From assembly GCA_015069095.1 (NCBI GenBank), contig SVJH01000001.1, positions 62,001 through 126,000 on the forward strand: DNA of 64,000 bases, given 5' to 3'. The notes under the pieces were generated by a model. That model was not told the DNA's origin, did not search any database, and worked only from the letters and a program-made list of their open reading frames with translations. Below, in pieces: positions 45,435 through 57,199 of this stretch (its first letter is position 1; each line of letters opens with the position of its first letter). The DNA is from Oscillospiraceae bacterium (GTDB lineage Bacteria; Bacillota; Clostridia; UMGS1810). The position numbers were made by a program, and so were the translations under genes.

Positions 45435-47921
45435 ATGAAAAACTATGATTTGAATTTATCCGATTGGGGACCTTATAATAAAGAATACATGGGCGTAAGT
45501 CATATAGCAGACAAGGAAAAAGGTGTAAGGTTTGATTTTAATCTTTTTCCTGGATTTTACAGAAGAAGTGTGCTATGCCCGAAAGATATATGTGATAGTG
45601 GGACAAAGATACTTAAAAGTAGCGCTGATTTATCGCATTTTGTGTATCGCTATGAACTTATGTGGAAAGATGAGGTTTATATAGATGCAGATTTTAAGTG
45701 CGATGAAAACGGAAAAATGACAGTGGAATGCAATGTTGTAAATAATACAGATGAAAGTCAAAGCATTTCATTAAACGGATGCGCATCAATAAAATTTCCT
45801 ACAAATTACAGAAATGATCTTGAAATAACAGAAGTTGAAGATGATTTAAACTGGGTTGATGCAATAGATTATACTGATATTAAAACAAATAAAACCCTTG
45901 CACAAGATGGTCTTAAACTTGCACAAAAAAGAGTTTCGAACTTTGTGGGTGCAAATGCACTTGACGGATTGTCTTTTGATGACGGTTTTGTAGAGTATAA
46001 GTTTATCGAAAAAAGCACAGATAAAATTTTTATAAGATACTCATCACAGGAAGATTTTTTGATTTTAGTTGAAATAAACGGAAATTTCTACAAAAAAATA
46101 TGTAAAAAAAGTGATGAAATTACAAATTTACCTATAGAAATAAATGAAGATAAGTTTTCAAAAATGAAAGTTTATATAAAAAAATCGAAATGCTTAATTG
46201 ATGGATTTATTTTTGGCGAAGTAGAATTTAATAAATATACCGATAAGTTTATGCCACTTATTTCGGAATACGATAAAAAGGTAATCCTCAAGTACGCATT
46301 TGGAACATATGTAATTTCTTGGGATTGCGATGATTATGTAATAAGAGAACTTGTTGGTCGTGATGCTGGTCAGATTCTTACAGACTCAATACATAACCAT
46401 GTGTCAAGGAAACTTGGCGGAAACGGAAAAGGACATTATGCCGATATATTTATAAGACCGATTTTTGTAGATGCAAAATCGAGCAAAAAAATTATATTTA
46501 ATATTGAAAAAAATAACGCAAAATCAAAATCGGTAAATAATGACTTTGCGTGCAAGATATCGAACAGCGACGGGCAAAAGTATAAACTTTCACAAGATAT
46601 AATGAGGGCAACAACGCTTACAAATGTTGTTTTTCCGATTTACTGCAAACAAGAGTACATTCGTCATAACACTCCGGGAAGACTTTGGGATTCACTTTAT
46701 ACCTGGGATAGCGGATTTATTGGAATGGGACTTAACACTGTAAACAGTTTAAGGGCAAAGGATTGTTTAAACACATATATGACAGAAATAGGAGATATCC
46801 ATTCGCCTTTTATATTCCACGGAAGTGTTGTTCCTACACAAATGCTTTTGTATCTTGAAATATGGAATAAGAGTACAGATATAAACTTTTTAAACGAGTT
46901 TTATCCTTATATGGAGCAGTATTATAATTTCTTTTCAGATCTTCCTGATAAAGATACTATACTTTCAAAAACATTTGAAATATTTTATAACAGCGGTGGC
47001 TGGGACGATTATCCGCCACAACAGTATGTGTCAGATAACAATTTGAAAGATAAAGCATACCCCGTAATTACAACTGCAATAACAGTACTTTGCGCAAAAA
47101 TAATGAAGAATATTGCGAAAAAACTAAATCGTGATTATACAAAATATGATAATGACATAAAAAAACTTACATTGTCATTGCAGGATAAAATGTGGGATGA
47201 AAAAACAGGATATTTTACATATGTTATAAATGAAAACGGAAAAATAAGACCTTTAAAATATAACGATGAAATAAACTATAATATGGGATTTGACGGAATT
47301 TATCCGTATATTGCAGATATTTGCAAGGATGAGCAGAAAAAACGAATAGAAGAAAACATTGAAAACGGCTTGTTTACAAAGTACGGAGTTAGCGTTGTAG
47401 ATACAAGAGCACCGTATTATAGTAAAGACGGCTACTGGAATGGTTCGATATGGATGCCGCATCAATGGATACTGTTTAAAGCATATTTAGATCACGGACG
47501 AGGCGATGAGGCGTACCGCGTTGCAAAATGCGCGCTTGATGTATGGAAAAACGAAGTCGACTTAACATATAACTGTTATGAACATTTTATGATAGAAAAC
47601 GGCAGAGGTGCAGGTTTCCATCAGTTTTCAGGTCTTTCAACACCTGTTCTTATGTGGTATGATACTTATTTTGTTCCCGGAAATATAACGGGAGGATTTC
47701 AGACGATGTTTGATAATATAAAATGGAATGACGATATGTCAGGTGTTGAATTTGATATTTTAAATACCCTTGAAAATTCAAAAGTTATACTATGTATGAA
47801 CGAAAATTACAACTACGAATTTTTCATTGATGATGAAAAAATTTTACCAAAGCAAATTACAAATGGAGCATATGAAATTTATGCTAAATTTGGTAAAGTT
47901 AAAGTCAAACAGTATAAATAG
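45435..47921 (+). CDS. GH63/MGH1-like (alpha/alpha)6-barrel glycosidase
   Basis: An 828-residue signal-less protein. The first ~380 residues are a beta-sandwich-rich region, unassigned. The C-terminal ~430 residues form a trehalase/GH63/mannosylglycerate-hydrolase-type (alpha/alpha)6 barrel: RLWDSLYTWDSGFIGMG, SGGWDDYPPQ (candidate general-acid Asp), YWNGSIWMPHQW and GAGFHQFSGLS. Relatives split alpha-linked disaccharides or trim glycans by inversion; substrate is unknown. AGGAG precedes the ATG. It stands alone between the ribosomal cluster and the uxa operon, and probably joins the same carbohydrate-use programme (inference). Confidence 0.75.
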   Translation: MKNYDLNLSDWGPYNKEYMGVSHIADKEKGVRFDFNLFPGFYRRSVLCPKDICDSGTKILKSSADLSHFVYRYELMWKDEVYIDADFKCDENGKMTVECNVVNNTDESQSISLNGCASIKFPTNYRNDLEITEVEDDLNWVDAIDYTDIKTNKTLAQDGLKLAQKRVSNFVGANALDGLSFDDGFVEYKFIEKSTDKIFIRYSSQEDFLILVEINGNFYKKICKKSDEITNLPIEINEDKFSKMKVYIKKSKCLIDGFIFGEVEFNKYTDKFMPLISEYDKKVILKYAFGTYVISWDCDDYVIRELVGRDAGQILTDSIHNHVSRKLGGNGKGHYADIFIRPIFVDAKSSKKIIFNIEKNNAKSKSVNNDFACKISNSDGQKYKLSQDIMRATTLTNVVFPIYCKQEYIRHNTPGRLWDSLYTWDSGFIGMGLNTVNSLRAKDCLNTYMTEIGDIHSPFIFHGSVVPTQMLLYLEIWNKSTDINFLNEFYPYMEQYYNFFSDLPDKDTILSKTFEIFYNSGGWDDYPPQQYVSDNNLKDKAYPVITTAITVLCAKIMKNIAKKLNRDYTKYDNDIKKLTLSLQDKMWDEKTGYFTYVINENGKIRPLKYNDEINYNMGFDGIYPYIADICKDEQKKRIEENIENGLFTKYGVSVVDTRAPYYSKDGYWNGSIWMPHQWILFKAYLDHGRGDEAYRVAKCALDVWKNEVDLTYNCYEHFMIENGRGAGFHQFSGLSTPVLMWYDTYFVPGNITGGFQTMFDNIKWNDDMSGVEFDILNTLENSKVILCMNENYNYEFFIDDEKILPKQITNGAYEIYAKFGKVKVKQYK

Positions 47922-47962
47922 GCAAAAAATGAATATTTTTTGTAAAAATAGGCAAAAAATGA
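47916..47962. promoter_or_regulatory. 17-bp direct repeat upstream of uxaB, operator candidate
   Basis: AAATAGGCAAAAAATGA occurs at 47916-47932 and again, identically, at 47946-47962. The 30-base period is close to three helical turns, and the second copy ends two bases before the -35 element. This geometry suits an AraC- or LacI-type regulator; the first copy overlaps the end of the preceding gene. Confidence 0.5.
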
Positions 47963-47963
47963 G

Positions 47964-47992
47964 TTGAAAATTTATCTTAAAAGTACTATTAT
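47964..47992 (+). promoter_or_regulatory. sigma-A promoter of the uxaB-uxaA-GH4 operon
   Basis: TTGAAA (47964-47969), a 17-base spacer and TATTAT (47987-47992). The -10 is embedded in ACTAT-TAT-ATAGT (47985-47997). Confidence 0.65.
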
Positions 47993-48040
47993 ATAGTTAA
48001 ATGATGAAGTAAAAAAATTTGCATATGGAGGAGATTTAAT

Positions 48041-49345
48041 ATGGCAAGAATTGATGAAATTGTAAACAAACCTCAAAGAAAAGAAACTGTTATTCAGTTT
48101 GGTGAAGGTGGATTTTTAAGAGGCTTTGTAGATTGGATGCTTCAAAAACTTAACGAAAGCGGAAAATACGAAGGTAGCGTTGTTGTAGTTCAGCCAATCG
48201 AAATGGGTATGTGCGATAAATTATCTGAGCAGAATTGTGTTTATACTCATGTAATGCGTGGACTTGAAAACGGAAAAAGCGTTGTTAAAAAGGATAAAGT
48301 AGACGTTATTTCACGTTGCGTAAAGCCTTACGATAACTACGATGAATATTTACGTCTTGCCGAAAACAAAGACTTCAGATTTATTGTATCTAATACAACA
48401 GAATCAGGTATTGCATATTCTGAAGGAGATAAATATGACGATGTGCCTCCAAAATCATTCCCTGCAAAAGTTTGTGTTCTTTTGCACAAAAGATTTACAT
48501 TAGGTCTTGATGGTTTTGTATTTTTACCATGTGAACTTATTGATAAAAACGGAAGCAAACTTAAAGAAATCGTTATTAAATACGCTAAAGAATGGAATCT
48601 TGGCGATGAATTTATAAACTGGATTGAAACTAAAAACTATTTCTGTAACACACTTGTTGACAGAATTGTAACAGGTTATCCAAAAGATGAAGATATGGAA
48701 CTTGGCTATGAAGATAACATGGTAAACACAAGTGAACTTTTCCATCTTTGGGTTATTGAAGGAACCAAAGAACTTTCAAAAGAACTTCCATTCCATGAAA
48801 TAGGACTAAATGTTATCTGGACAGATAAAATGGAAATGTACCGCACAAGAAAGGTAAGAATTCTAAACGGTGCTCATACATCGCTTGTTCCTTATGCAAT
48901 GCTTAACGGTTTTGAAACTGTAAGAGATTGTGTTGAAGATGAAAAAATGTGCGATCACATTAAAAAATGTGTATTTGATGAAATTATTCCTACACTTGAT
49001 CTTCCAAAAGATGAACTTGTTGATTATGCAAATAATGTTCTTGAACGTTTTGGAAATCCTTACATCAAACATTATTTAGCATCGATTTCACTAAACTCTG
49101 TAAGTAAATTCAAAGTAAGAGTATTACCTTCAATTTTAGAATACATTAAAAGATACAACAAAATGCCTGAAACATTACTTTTAGCATTTGCATCTTTGAT
49201 AAGATTCTATAAAACAGATATGCCAAACGATGATAAAGACGTTATGGAATTTATGAAAAATGCTTCTATACCTGAAATACTTGCAAATACAGCACTTTGG
49301 GATGAAGATTTATCATTCCTTGCAGATGAAATTATGAAAAGATAG
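48041..49345 (+). CDS. uxaB: tagaturonate reductase (altronate oxidoreductase)
   Basis: A 434-residue member of the mannitol-dehydrogenase family that reduces D-tagaturonate to D-altronate with NADH, second step of galacturonate breakdown. Motifs are IQFGEGGFLRGFVDWML (NAD site), VSNTTESGIAY, NTLVDRIVTG and the C-terminal catalytic region RTRKVRILNGAHTSLVP. UxaC (uronate isomerase) is not in the window. First gene of the operon; GGAGG upstream. Identification supported by the next gene, altronate dehydratase. Confidence 0.93.
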   Translation: MARIDEIVNKPQRKETVIQFGEGGFLRGFVDWMLQKLNESGKYEGSVVVVQPIEMGMCDKLSEQNCVYTHVMRGLENGKSVVKKDKVDVISRCVKPYDNYDEYLRLAENKDFRFIVSNTTESGIAYSEGDKYDDVPPKSFPAKVCVLLHKRFTLGLDGFVFLPCELIDKNGSKLKEIVIKYAKEWNLGDEFINWIETKNYFCNTLVDRIVTGYPKDEDMELGYEDNMVNTSELFHLWVIEGTKELSKELPFHEIGLNVIWTDKMEMYRTRKVRILNGAHTSLVPYAMLNGFETVRDCVEDEKMCDHIKKCVFDEIIPTLDLPKDELVDYANNVLERFGNPYIKHYLASISLNSVSKFKVRVLPSILEYIKRYNKMPETLLLAFASLIRFYKTDMPNDDKDVMEFMKNASIPEILANTALWDEDLSFLADEIMKR

Positions 49346-49354
49346 GTGAATGTT

Positions 49355-50734
49355 ATGATAATCAATCCCCTTGATAATGTAGAGGTAAATCTTGAAACAG
49401 GGCACAAAATTGCGCTTTGTGATATCAAAAAAGACGAAAACATAATTAAATACGGTTTTCCTATTGGACATGCTACAAAAGATATCAAAAAAGGCGAAAC
49501 CGTACATACAGATAATGTAAAAACAAATCTTGGCGACCTTTTGACTTATACTTATAATCCGCATTTTGCCGAAATGAAAAAAGCGGCAGAGAATCGCTAT
49601 TTTGAAGGATATGTGAGAGAAAATGGCGATGTTGGTATAAGAAACGACATATGGATTGTAAATACAGTTGGTTGTGTAAATAAAGTTGCAGAACAAATTG
49701 CCAAAAAAACAGGCGCACTTACTTTTAATCATCCGTTTGGATGTTCTCAGCTTGGTGGCGATCAGTTAATTACACAAAAAATATTAAAAGGTCTTGTTAA
49801 TCATCCAAATGCAGGCGGTGTGCTTGTTTTAGGGCTTGGATGCGAAAACAACAACATTGATGTTTTCAAAACAGTTTTAGGCGATGTAAACGAAAAAAGA
49901 GTTAAGTTTTTAAACTGTCAGGATTTTGATGACGAAGTAGAAGAAGGCGTAAAACTTATTGGCGAGCTTAAAGAATACGCAAGTACATTCAAAAGAGAAA
50001 AAGTAAGTGTATCTAAACTAAAAGTTGGTCTTAAATGTGGCGGTAGCGACGGATACAGTGGTATTACAGGAAATCCTTTAGTTGGCAGATTTTCAGATAT
50101 GTTAATCTCTTACGGCGGTACAAGTGTGCTTACAGAAGTTCCTGAAATGTTCGGCGCAGAAACACTACTTATGGACAGATGCGAAAGCAAAGAAATATTT
50201 GATAAAACAGTTAACTTAATTAACGATTTTAAAGAGTATTTTACATCACATAATCAGGTTATATACGAAAATCCTTCGCCTGGTAATAAAAAAGGCGGTA
50301 TTACAACACTTGAAGAAAAATCGCTTGGATGTGTTCAAAAAGGCGGTATGAGCAAAGTTGTAGACGTTTTGGATTATGGCGATACACTTTCAAAAAGCGG
50401 TCTTAACCTACTTAACGGACCTGGCAATGATATTGTTGCTATTACAAACTTAACAGCAGCAGGTGCGCATTTTATACTGTTTACAACCGGTAGAGGAACA
50501 CCTGTTGGCGCTCCGGTTCCAACAATTAAAGTTGCAACAAATTCAAATCTTGCAAAAAGAAAGTCAAATTGGATAGATTTTAACGCAGGTCAGATTATCG
50601 AAGGCAGAACAATTGATGAAGTAGCAAAAGAATTTTTTGATTTCTGCATTGAAGTTGCAAATGGAAAAGAAACCAAAAACGAAATAAATAATTACCGTGA
50701 AATATCAATATTTAAAGACGGTGTAACACTGTAA
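49355..50734 (+). CDS. uxaA: altronate dehydratase
   Basis: A 459-residue enzyme converting D-altronate to 2-keto-3-deoxygluconate. The N-terminal SAF-like segment (~1-75, IALCDIKKDENIIKYGFPIGHA) is followed by the UxaA/GarD core with GYVRENGDVGIRN, NTVGCVN, FNHPFGCSQLGGDQ and GLKCGGSDGYSGITGNP. The last two regions supply metal/Fe ligands in the family. ATG 49355 has AGGTGA six bases upstream; GTG 49346 abuts the uxaB stop. Same operon as uxaB. Confidence 0.94.
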   Translation: MIINPLDNVEVNLETGHKIALCDIKKDENIIKYGFPIGHATKDIKKGETVHTDNVKTNLGDLLTYTYNPHFAEMKKAAENRYFEGYVRENGDVGIRNDIWIVNTVGCVNKVAEQIAKKTGALTFNHPFGCSQLGGDQLITQKILKGLVNHPNAGGVLVLGLGCENNNIDVFKTVLGDVNEKRVKFLNCQDFDDEVEEGVKLIGELKEYASTFKREKVSVSKLKVGLKCGGSDGYSGITGNPLVGRFSDMLISYGGTSVLTEVPEMFGAETLLMDRCESKEIFDKTVNLINDFKEYFTSHNQVIYENPSPGNKKGGITTLEEKSLGCVQKGGMSKVVDVLDYGDTLSKSGLNLLNGPGNDIVAITNLTAAGAHFILFTTGRGTPVGAPVPTIKVATNSNLAKRKSNWIDFNAGQIIEGRTIDEVAKEFFDFCIEVANGKETKNEINNYREISIFKDGVTL

Positions 50735-50749
50735 AAAGGAGAAGAAAAA

Positions 50750-52150
50750 ATGAAACATTATGGAAACAGAGTAGAAGATGTAAAAATTTGTTATATCGGC
50801 GGTGGCTCAAGAGGTTGGGCTTGGGGGCTTATGAGTGACCTTGCAAGAGAAGGTGCTATGTCTGGTACAGTTTCTCTTTATGACATCGATTTTGAAGCAG
50901 CAAAAGCAAACGAAATTATTGGTAACAGAGTAAATGTAGATTGCCCTGATGCACCTGGAAAATGGACATACAAAGCAGAGGAAAAAATTGAAGATGCTCT
51001 AAAAGATGCAAACTTTGTTGTAATTTCAATTCTTCCTGGTACATTTGATGAAATGGCATCAGACGTACATACACCTGAAAAATATGGTATTTATCAGTCA
51101 GTTGGCGATACTGTTGGCGCAGGCGGTATTATAAGAGCACTAAGAACAATTCCAATGTACGAAGTAATTGCAAATGCAATTAAAGAAAATTGTCCTGATG
51201 CTTGGGTTATCAACTACACAAACCCAATGACAATGTGTGTAAAAACACTTTACAGAGTATTCCCACAGATTAAAGCATTCGGTTGCTGCCACGAAGTATT
51301 TGGTACTCAAAAACTTCTTGCTAAATGTGCAAAAGAAATGCTAAATCTTGAAGAAGAAGTAAACCGTGAAGAAATTAAAGTTAATGTTTATGGTATAAAC
51401 CACTTTACATGGATTGATAAAGCACATTATAGAAATATAGACCTTCTTCCTTACTATAAAGAATTCTGCATAAAACATTATGATGACGTAGATGCTGAAA
51501 ATGTAGATAACAACTGGGCAAACAACGTATTTAAAAGTCAGAATATCATTCACTATGATTTGTTCTTAAAATACGGCGTAATTGCTGCTGCAGGCGACAG
51601 ACACCTTGCAGAATTTGTACCTAACAAATGGTACTTAAAAGATCCTGAAACAGTTGCAAAATGGAGATTTGCTCTTACAAGTGTTGCTTGGAGAAAAGAA
51701 GAGTTAAAAACAAGACTTGAAAGAAGTGCAAGATTAGTTTCCGGCGAAGAAAAATTTGTAATTAAAGAAACAGGTGAAGAAGGCGTAAAACAGATGAAAG
51801 CGCTACTTGGTCTTGGCGATTTTGTTACAAATGTAAACGTACCAAACGTTGGGCAGATTCCAAATCTTCCACTTGGTGCAGTTGTTGAATCAAACGCACA
51901 CTTTACAACAGACGGTGTAAGACCAATAACTGCAGGAAGTATTCCAAATAACGTACTTTCACTTATGTATCAGACAGTACTAAATCAGGAAACAGTTGTT
52001 GAAGCAGGTGTTACAAGAGATTTAGACCTTGCATTTTCTGCATTTGTTAAAGACCCACAGGTTGAAACACTTTCACTTGATGATGCTAAAAAACTATTTG
52101 ACGAAATGGTTGAAAACACAAGTAAATATTTAACAGAATACAAAAGATAA
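50750..52150 (+). CDS. GH4 alpha-galacturonidase (LplD type)
   Basis: A 466-residue NAD- and metal-dependent glycosidase that acts by an oxidation-elimination route. It has the N-terminal nucleotide motif YIGGGSRGWAWGL and the diagnostic C180-H-E-V183 motif in GCCHEVFG. CHEV is the established marker for GH4 alpha-galacturonidases as opposed to CHSV/CHGx glucosidases. VINYTNPMTM and YGINHF supply other active-site contacts. It would free galacturonate from oligogalacturonides for UxaB/UxaA after isomerisation, so the operon order is functionally coherent. AAAAGGAGA ribosome-binding site. Confidence 0.93.
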   Translation: MKHYGNRVEDVKICYIGGGSRGWAWGLMSDLAREGAMSGTVSLYDIDFEAAKANEIIGNRVNVDCPDAPGKWTYKAEEKIEDALKDANFVVISILPGTFDEMASDVHTPEKYGIYQSVGDTVGAGGIIRALRTIPMYEVIANAIKENCPDAWVINYTNPMTMCVKTLYRVFPQIKAFGCCHEVFGTQKLLAKCAKEMLNLEEEVNREEIKVNVYGINHFTWIDKAHYRNIDLLPYYKEFCIKHYDDVDAENVDNNWANNVFKSQNIIHYDLFLKYGVIAAAGDRHLAEFVPNKWYLKDPETVAKWRFALTSVAWRKEELKTRLERSARLVSGEEKFVIKETGEEGVKQMKALLGLGDFVTNVNVPNVGQIPNLPLGAVVESNAHFTTDGVRPITAGSIPNNVLSLMYQTVLNQETVVEAGVTRDLDLAFSAFVKDPQVETLSLDDAKKLFDEMVENTSKYLTEYKR

Positions 52151-52154
52151 TTAA

Positions 52155-52190
52155 AAAGAACAGTGCCAAAGGCACTGTTCTTTTTTTGCA
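52155..52190 (+). terminator. terminator of the galacturonate operon
   Basis: A 13-bp stem AAAGAACAGTGCC (52155-52167) with GGCACTGTTCTTT (52171-52183), loop AAA, followed by a T run. Five bases after the GH4 stop. Confidence 0.9.
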
Positions 52191-52221
52191 AGATAGTTAT
52201 ATTTTTGATACTATAATTATA

Positions 52222-52250
52222 TTGAATTTTATATAGTAAAAAGATATAAT
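52222..52250 (+). promoter_or_regulatory. sigma-A promoter of the GH2 gene
   Basis: TTGAAT (52222-52227), a 17-base spacer and TATAAT (52245-52250). Flanking ACTATA (52210-52215) and TATAGT (52232-52237) form a spaced inverted repeat over the -35. Confidence 0.65.
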
Positions 52251-52260
52251 TAAAGCATAA

Positions 52261-55134
<2,874 letters not shown>

Positions 55135-55162
55135 GTTCTTACGTTTTGCAAGAGAATTTTAA

Positions 55163-55192
55163 AAGGTATCTCAAAAATGAGATACCTTATTT
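55163..55192. terminator. terminator between GH2 and the ABC exporter genes
   Basis: An 11-bp stem AAGGTATCTCA (55163-55173) with TGAGATACCTT (55178-55188), loop AAAA, then ATTTATTTT. It is the second member of the GGTATCT hairpin family. Confidence 0.8.
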
Positions 55193-55197
55193 ATTTT

Positions 55198-55318
55198 GCA
55201 AAAACATATGTTTTTGCATATGTTAGTTTTTTTGCATACTTTTTTTACAAAAAAAGTATGAGTTTTTTGCTAAGCTTTTTTGCAAAAAAGCGTTTCAAAA
55301 AGCGGTTTAAAAAGCTAT
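55198..55318. repeat. cluster of AT-rich palindromes
   Basis: Contains a perfect 20-bp palindrome at 55198-55217 (GCAAAAACATATG core), an inverted repeat CATACTTTTTT/AAAAAAGTATG (55235-55260), and a perfect 18-bp palindrome around 55274 with core TTTTGCAAAA. It lies between two convergent genes, so these may be extra or decayed terminators for the minus-strand ABC operon. Confidence 0.5.
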
Positions 55319-57184
55319 TTAACTAAGTTCAAACATTCCTGTATAAAGTTTGTAGTATTTGCCTTGTTGTTTTAGAAGTTCATCATGGTCGCCGCGTTCA
55401 ATAATTTCTCCGTTTTCAAGCACCATAATAGCGTCTGAATTTCTAACAGTTGAAAGACGATGCGCAATAACAAAAACAGTTCTTCCTTTCATAAGAGTAT
55501 TCATACCTTTTTCAATAAGTTTTTCTGTTCTTGTATCAATAGAACTTGTTGCCTCGTCAAGTATAAGCACCGGAGGATTTGCAACTGCCGCCCTTGCTAT
55601 TGCAATAAGTTGACGTTGTCCCTGACTTAAATTTGAACCATCCGCAGTAAGAAGTGTGTCGTAGCCGTCAGGAAGATGCATTATAAACGAGTGTGCATTT
55701 GCAAGACGTGCTGCATTTTCAACTTCCTCATCAGTTGCATCAAGTTTACCATAGCGAATGTTATCTCTTACAGTGCCTGTAAAAAGATGTGTATCCTGAA
55801 GCACCATAGAGAGTGATGCGCGAAGTGCATCTTTTTTAATTTGTTTTATGTCAATTCCATCGTATGTGATTTCGCCGTCTTTAATATCATAAAATCTGTT
55901 TAAAAGATTTGTAATAGTAGTTTTCCCTGCGCCTGTTGAACCAACAAATGCAATCTTTTGTCCTGGTTTTGCATATAAAGATACATTTTTAAGAACGATT
56001 TTATCATCGTTATAACCAAAAGTTACGTTGTTAAATCTTACATCGCCAAGAAGTTTAACAAGTTTAAATGAATCTTGGGTTGGCACTTTCCATGCCCATG
56101 TTCCCGTATGAGTTTTACTTTCTTCCAAAATGCCGTTTGTTTCTTTTGCATAAACAAGTGTAACATTTCCTTCGTCAACTTCTTTTTCGGTATCAATCAT
56201 TTCAAATATTCTCTCAGCCCCTGCAAGCGCGTTTAAAATAGAGTTAAACTGTTGAGAGATTTGAGTTATTGGCTGAGAAAAAGAACGCGTATACTGCAAA
56301 AATGAAGCTATTGTGCCTATATCAAGCATTTTGTTTATAACTAAAAATCCGCCGACACCTGCAGTAATTGCATAATTCATATAAGATAAGTTACCCATTA
56401 TAGGCATAAGTATGTTTGCACAAATGTTCGCATTTGTTGCAGATTTGCAAAGGTTTTCATTTAATGTTTCAAATTTATCAATAACTTCGTTTTCTCTGTT
56501 AAATATTTTTACAACTTTAATTCCTTCAGTCATTTCTTCAACATAACCGTTTAAAATACCATTGTTTTTTTGTTGTTCTTTAAAATATATTGCACTTTTT
56601 TTGCCGATTGTTTTAATTACAAACAGCATTACAAACAGCATTAAAATTATAAGTGATGTAAGAATAGGACTTAAAAAAAGCATTGCGAAAAACACACCGA
56701 CAATAGTTATACTTGATGAAAATAGGTTAGGGATACCGTTTGACAACATTTCCCTTAATGTGTCAATATCACTTGTAAATCTACTCATAAGTTCGCCGTG
56801 AGTATGCGTATCAAAGTGTTTTATCGGAAGTTTTTCCATATTCTTAAAAAGATCTGTTCTGATTTTAAGAAGAGTGCCTGTGCTTATTTTAAGCATAAGA
56901 CGAGCATATAAGTAGTTTCCAATAACTCCGAGTGAATAAAAAACTACCATCATCGAAATAGGTTTTAAAATTTCTTTTATATCAGAATTTGTTGTTAAAT
57001 TATTTATAATAGGTTTTAAAAGATAGTTTCCTGCGATAGTTGCAATAGAACTAAATATAATACCTATAAGCACAAATACAATGTGAAGTTTGTATTTCGA
57101 CATATATTTAAGTATACGAAGAATTGTTTTCTTTGTGTCTTTAGGTTTTCTGACCGGAGACATATTTCTTCTCATTGGTGGCAT
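55319..57184 (-). CDS. ABC exporter half-transporter (consensus ATPase site partner)
   Basis: A 621-residue fused permease-ATPase of the multidrug/lipid exporter type. Six membrane helices (~25-330) are followed by a nucleotide-binding domain: Walker A GSTGAGKTT, signature LSQGQRQL, Walker B LILDEATSSID with the catalytic Glu, and switch IAHRLS. An insert at ~340-380 (before the ATPase) is longer than usual. It is the second gene of a pair and its partner has degenerate catalytic residues, so together they should form a heterodimeric exporter like BmrCD or TM287/288. Substrate unknown. Fifteen bases after its partner. Confidence 0.92.
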   Translation of the reverse strand: MPPMRRNMSPVRKPKDTKKTILRILKYMSKYKLHIVFVLIGIIFSSIATIAGNYLLKPIINNLTTNSDIKEILKPISMMVVFYSLGVIGNYLYARLMLKISTGTLLKIRTDLFKNMEKLPIKHFDTHTHGELMSRFTSDIDTLREMLSNGIPNLFSSSITIVGVFFAMLFLSPILTSLIILMLFVMLFVIKTIGKKSAIYFKEQQKNNGILNGYVEEMTEGIKVVKIFNRENEVIDKFETLNENLCKSATNANICANILMPIMGNLSYMNYAITAGVGGFLVINKMLDIGTIASFLQYTRSFSQPITQISQQFNSILNALAGAERIFEMIDTEKEVDEGNVTLVYAKETNGILEESKTHTGTWAWKVPTQDSFKLVKLLGDVRFNNVTFGYNDDKIVLKNVSLYAKPGQKIAFVGSTGAGKTTITNLLNRFYDIKDGEITYDGIDIKQIKKDALRASLSMVLQDTHLFTGTVRDNIRYGKLDATDEEVENAARLANAHSFIMHLPDGYDTLLTADGSNLSQGQRQLIAIARAAVANPPVLILDEATSSIDTRTEKLIEKGMNTLMKGRTVFVIAHRLSTVRNSDAIMVLENGEIIERGDHDELLKQQGKYYKLYTGMFELS

Positions 57185-57199
57185 TTTTTATCACCCCTT

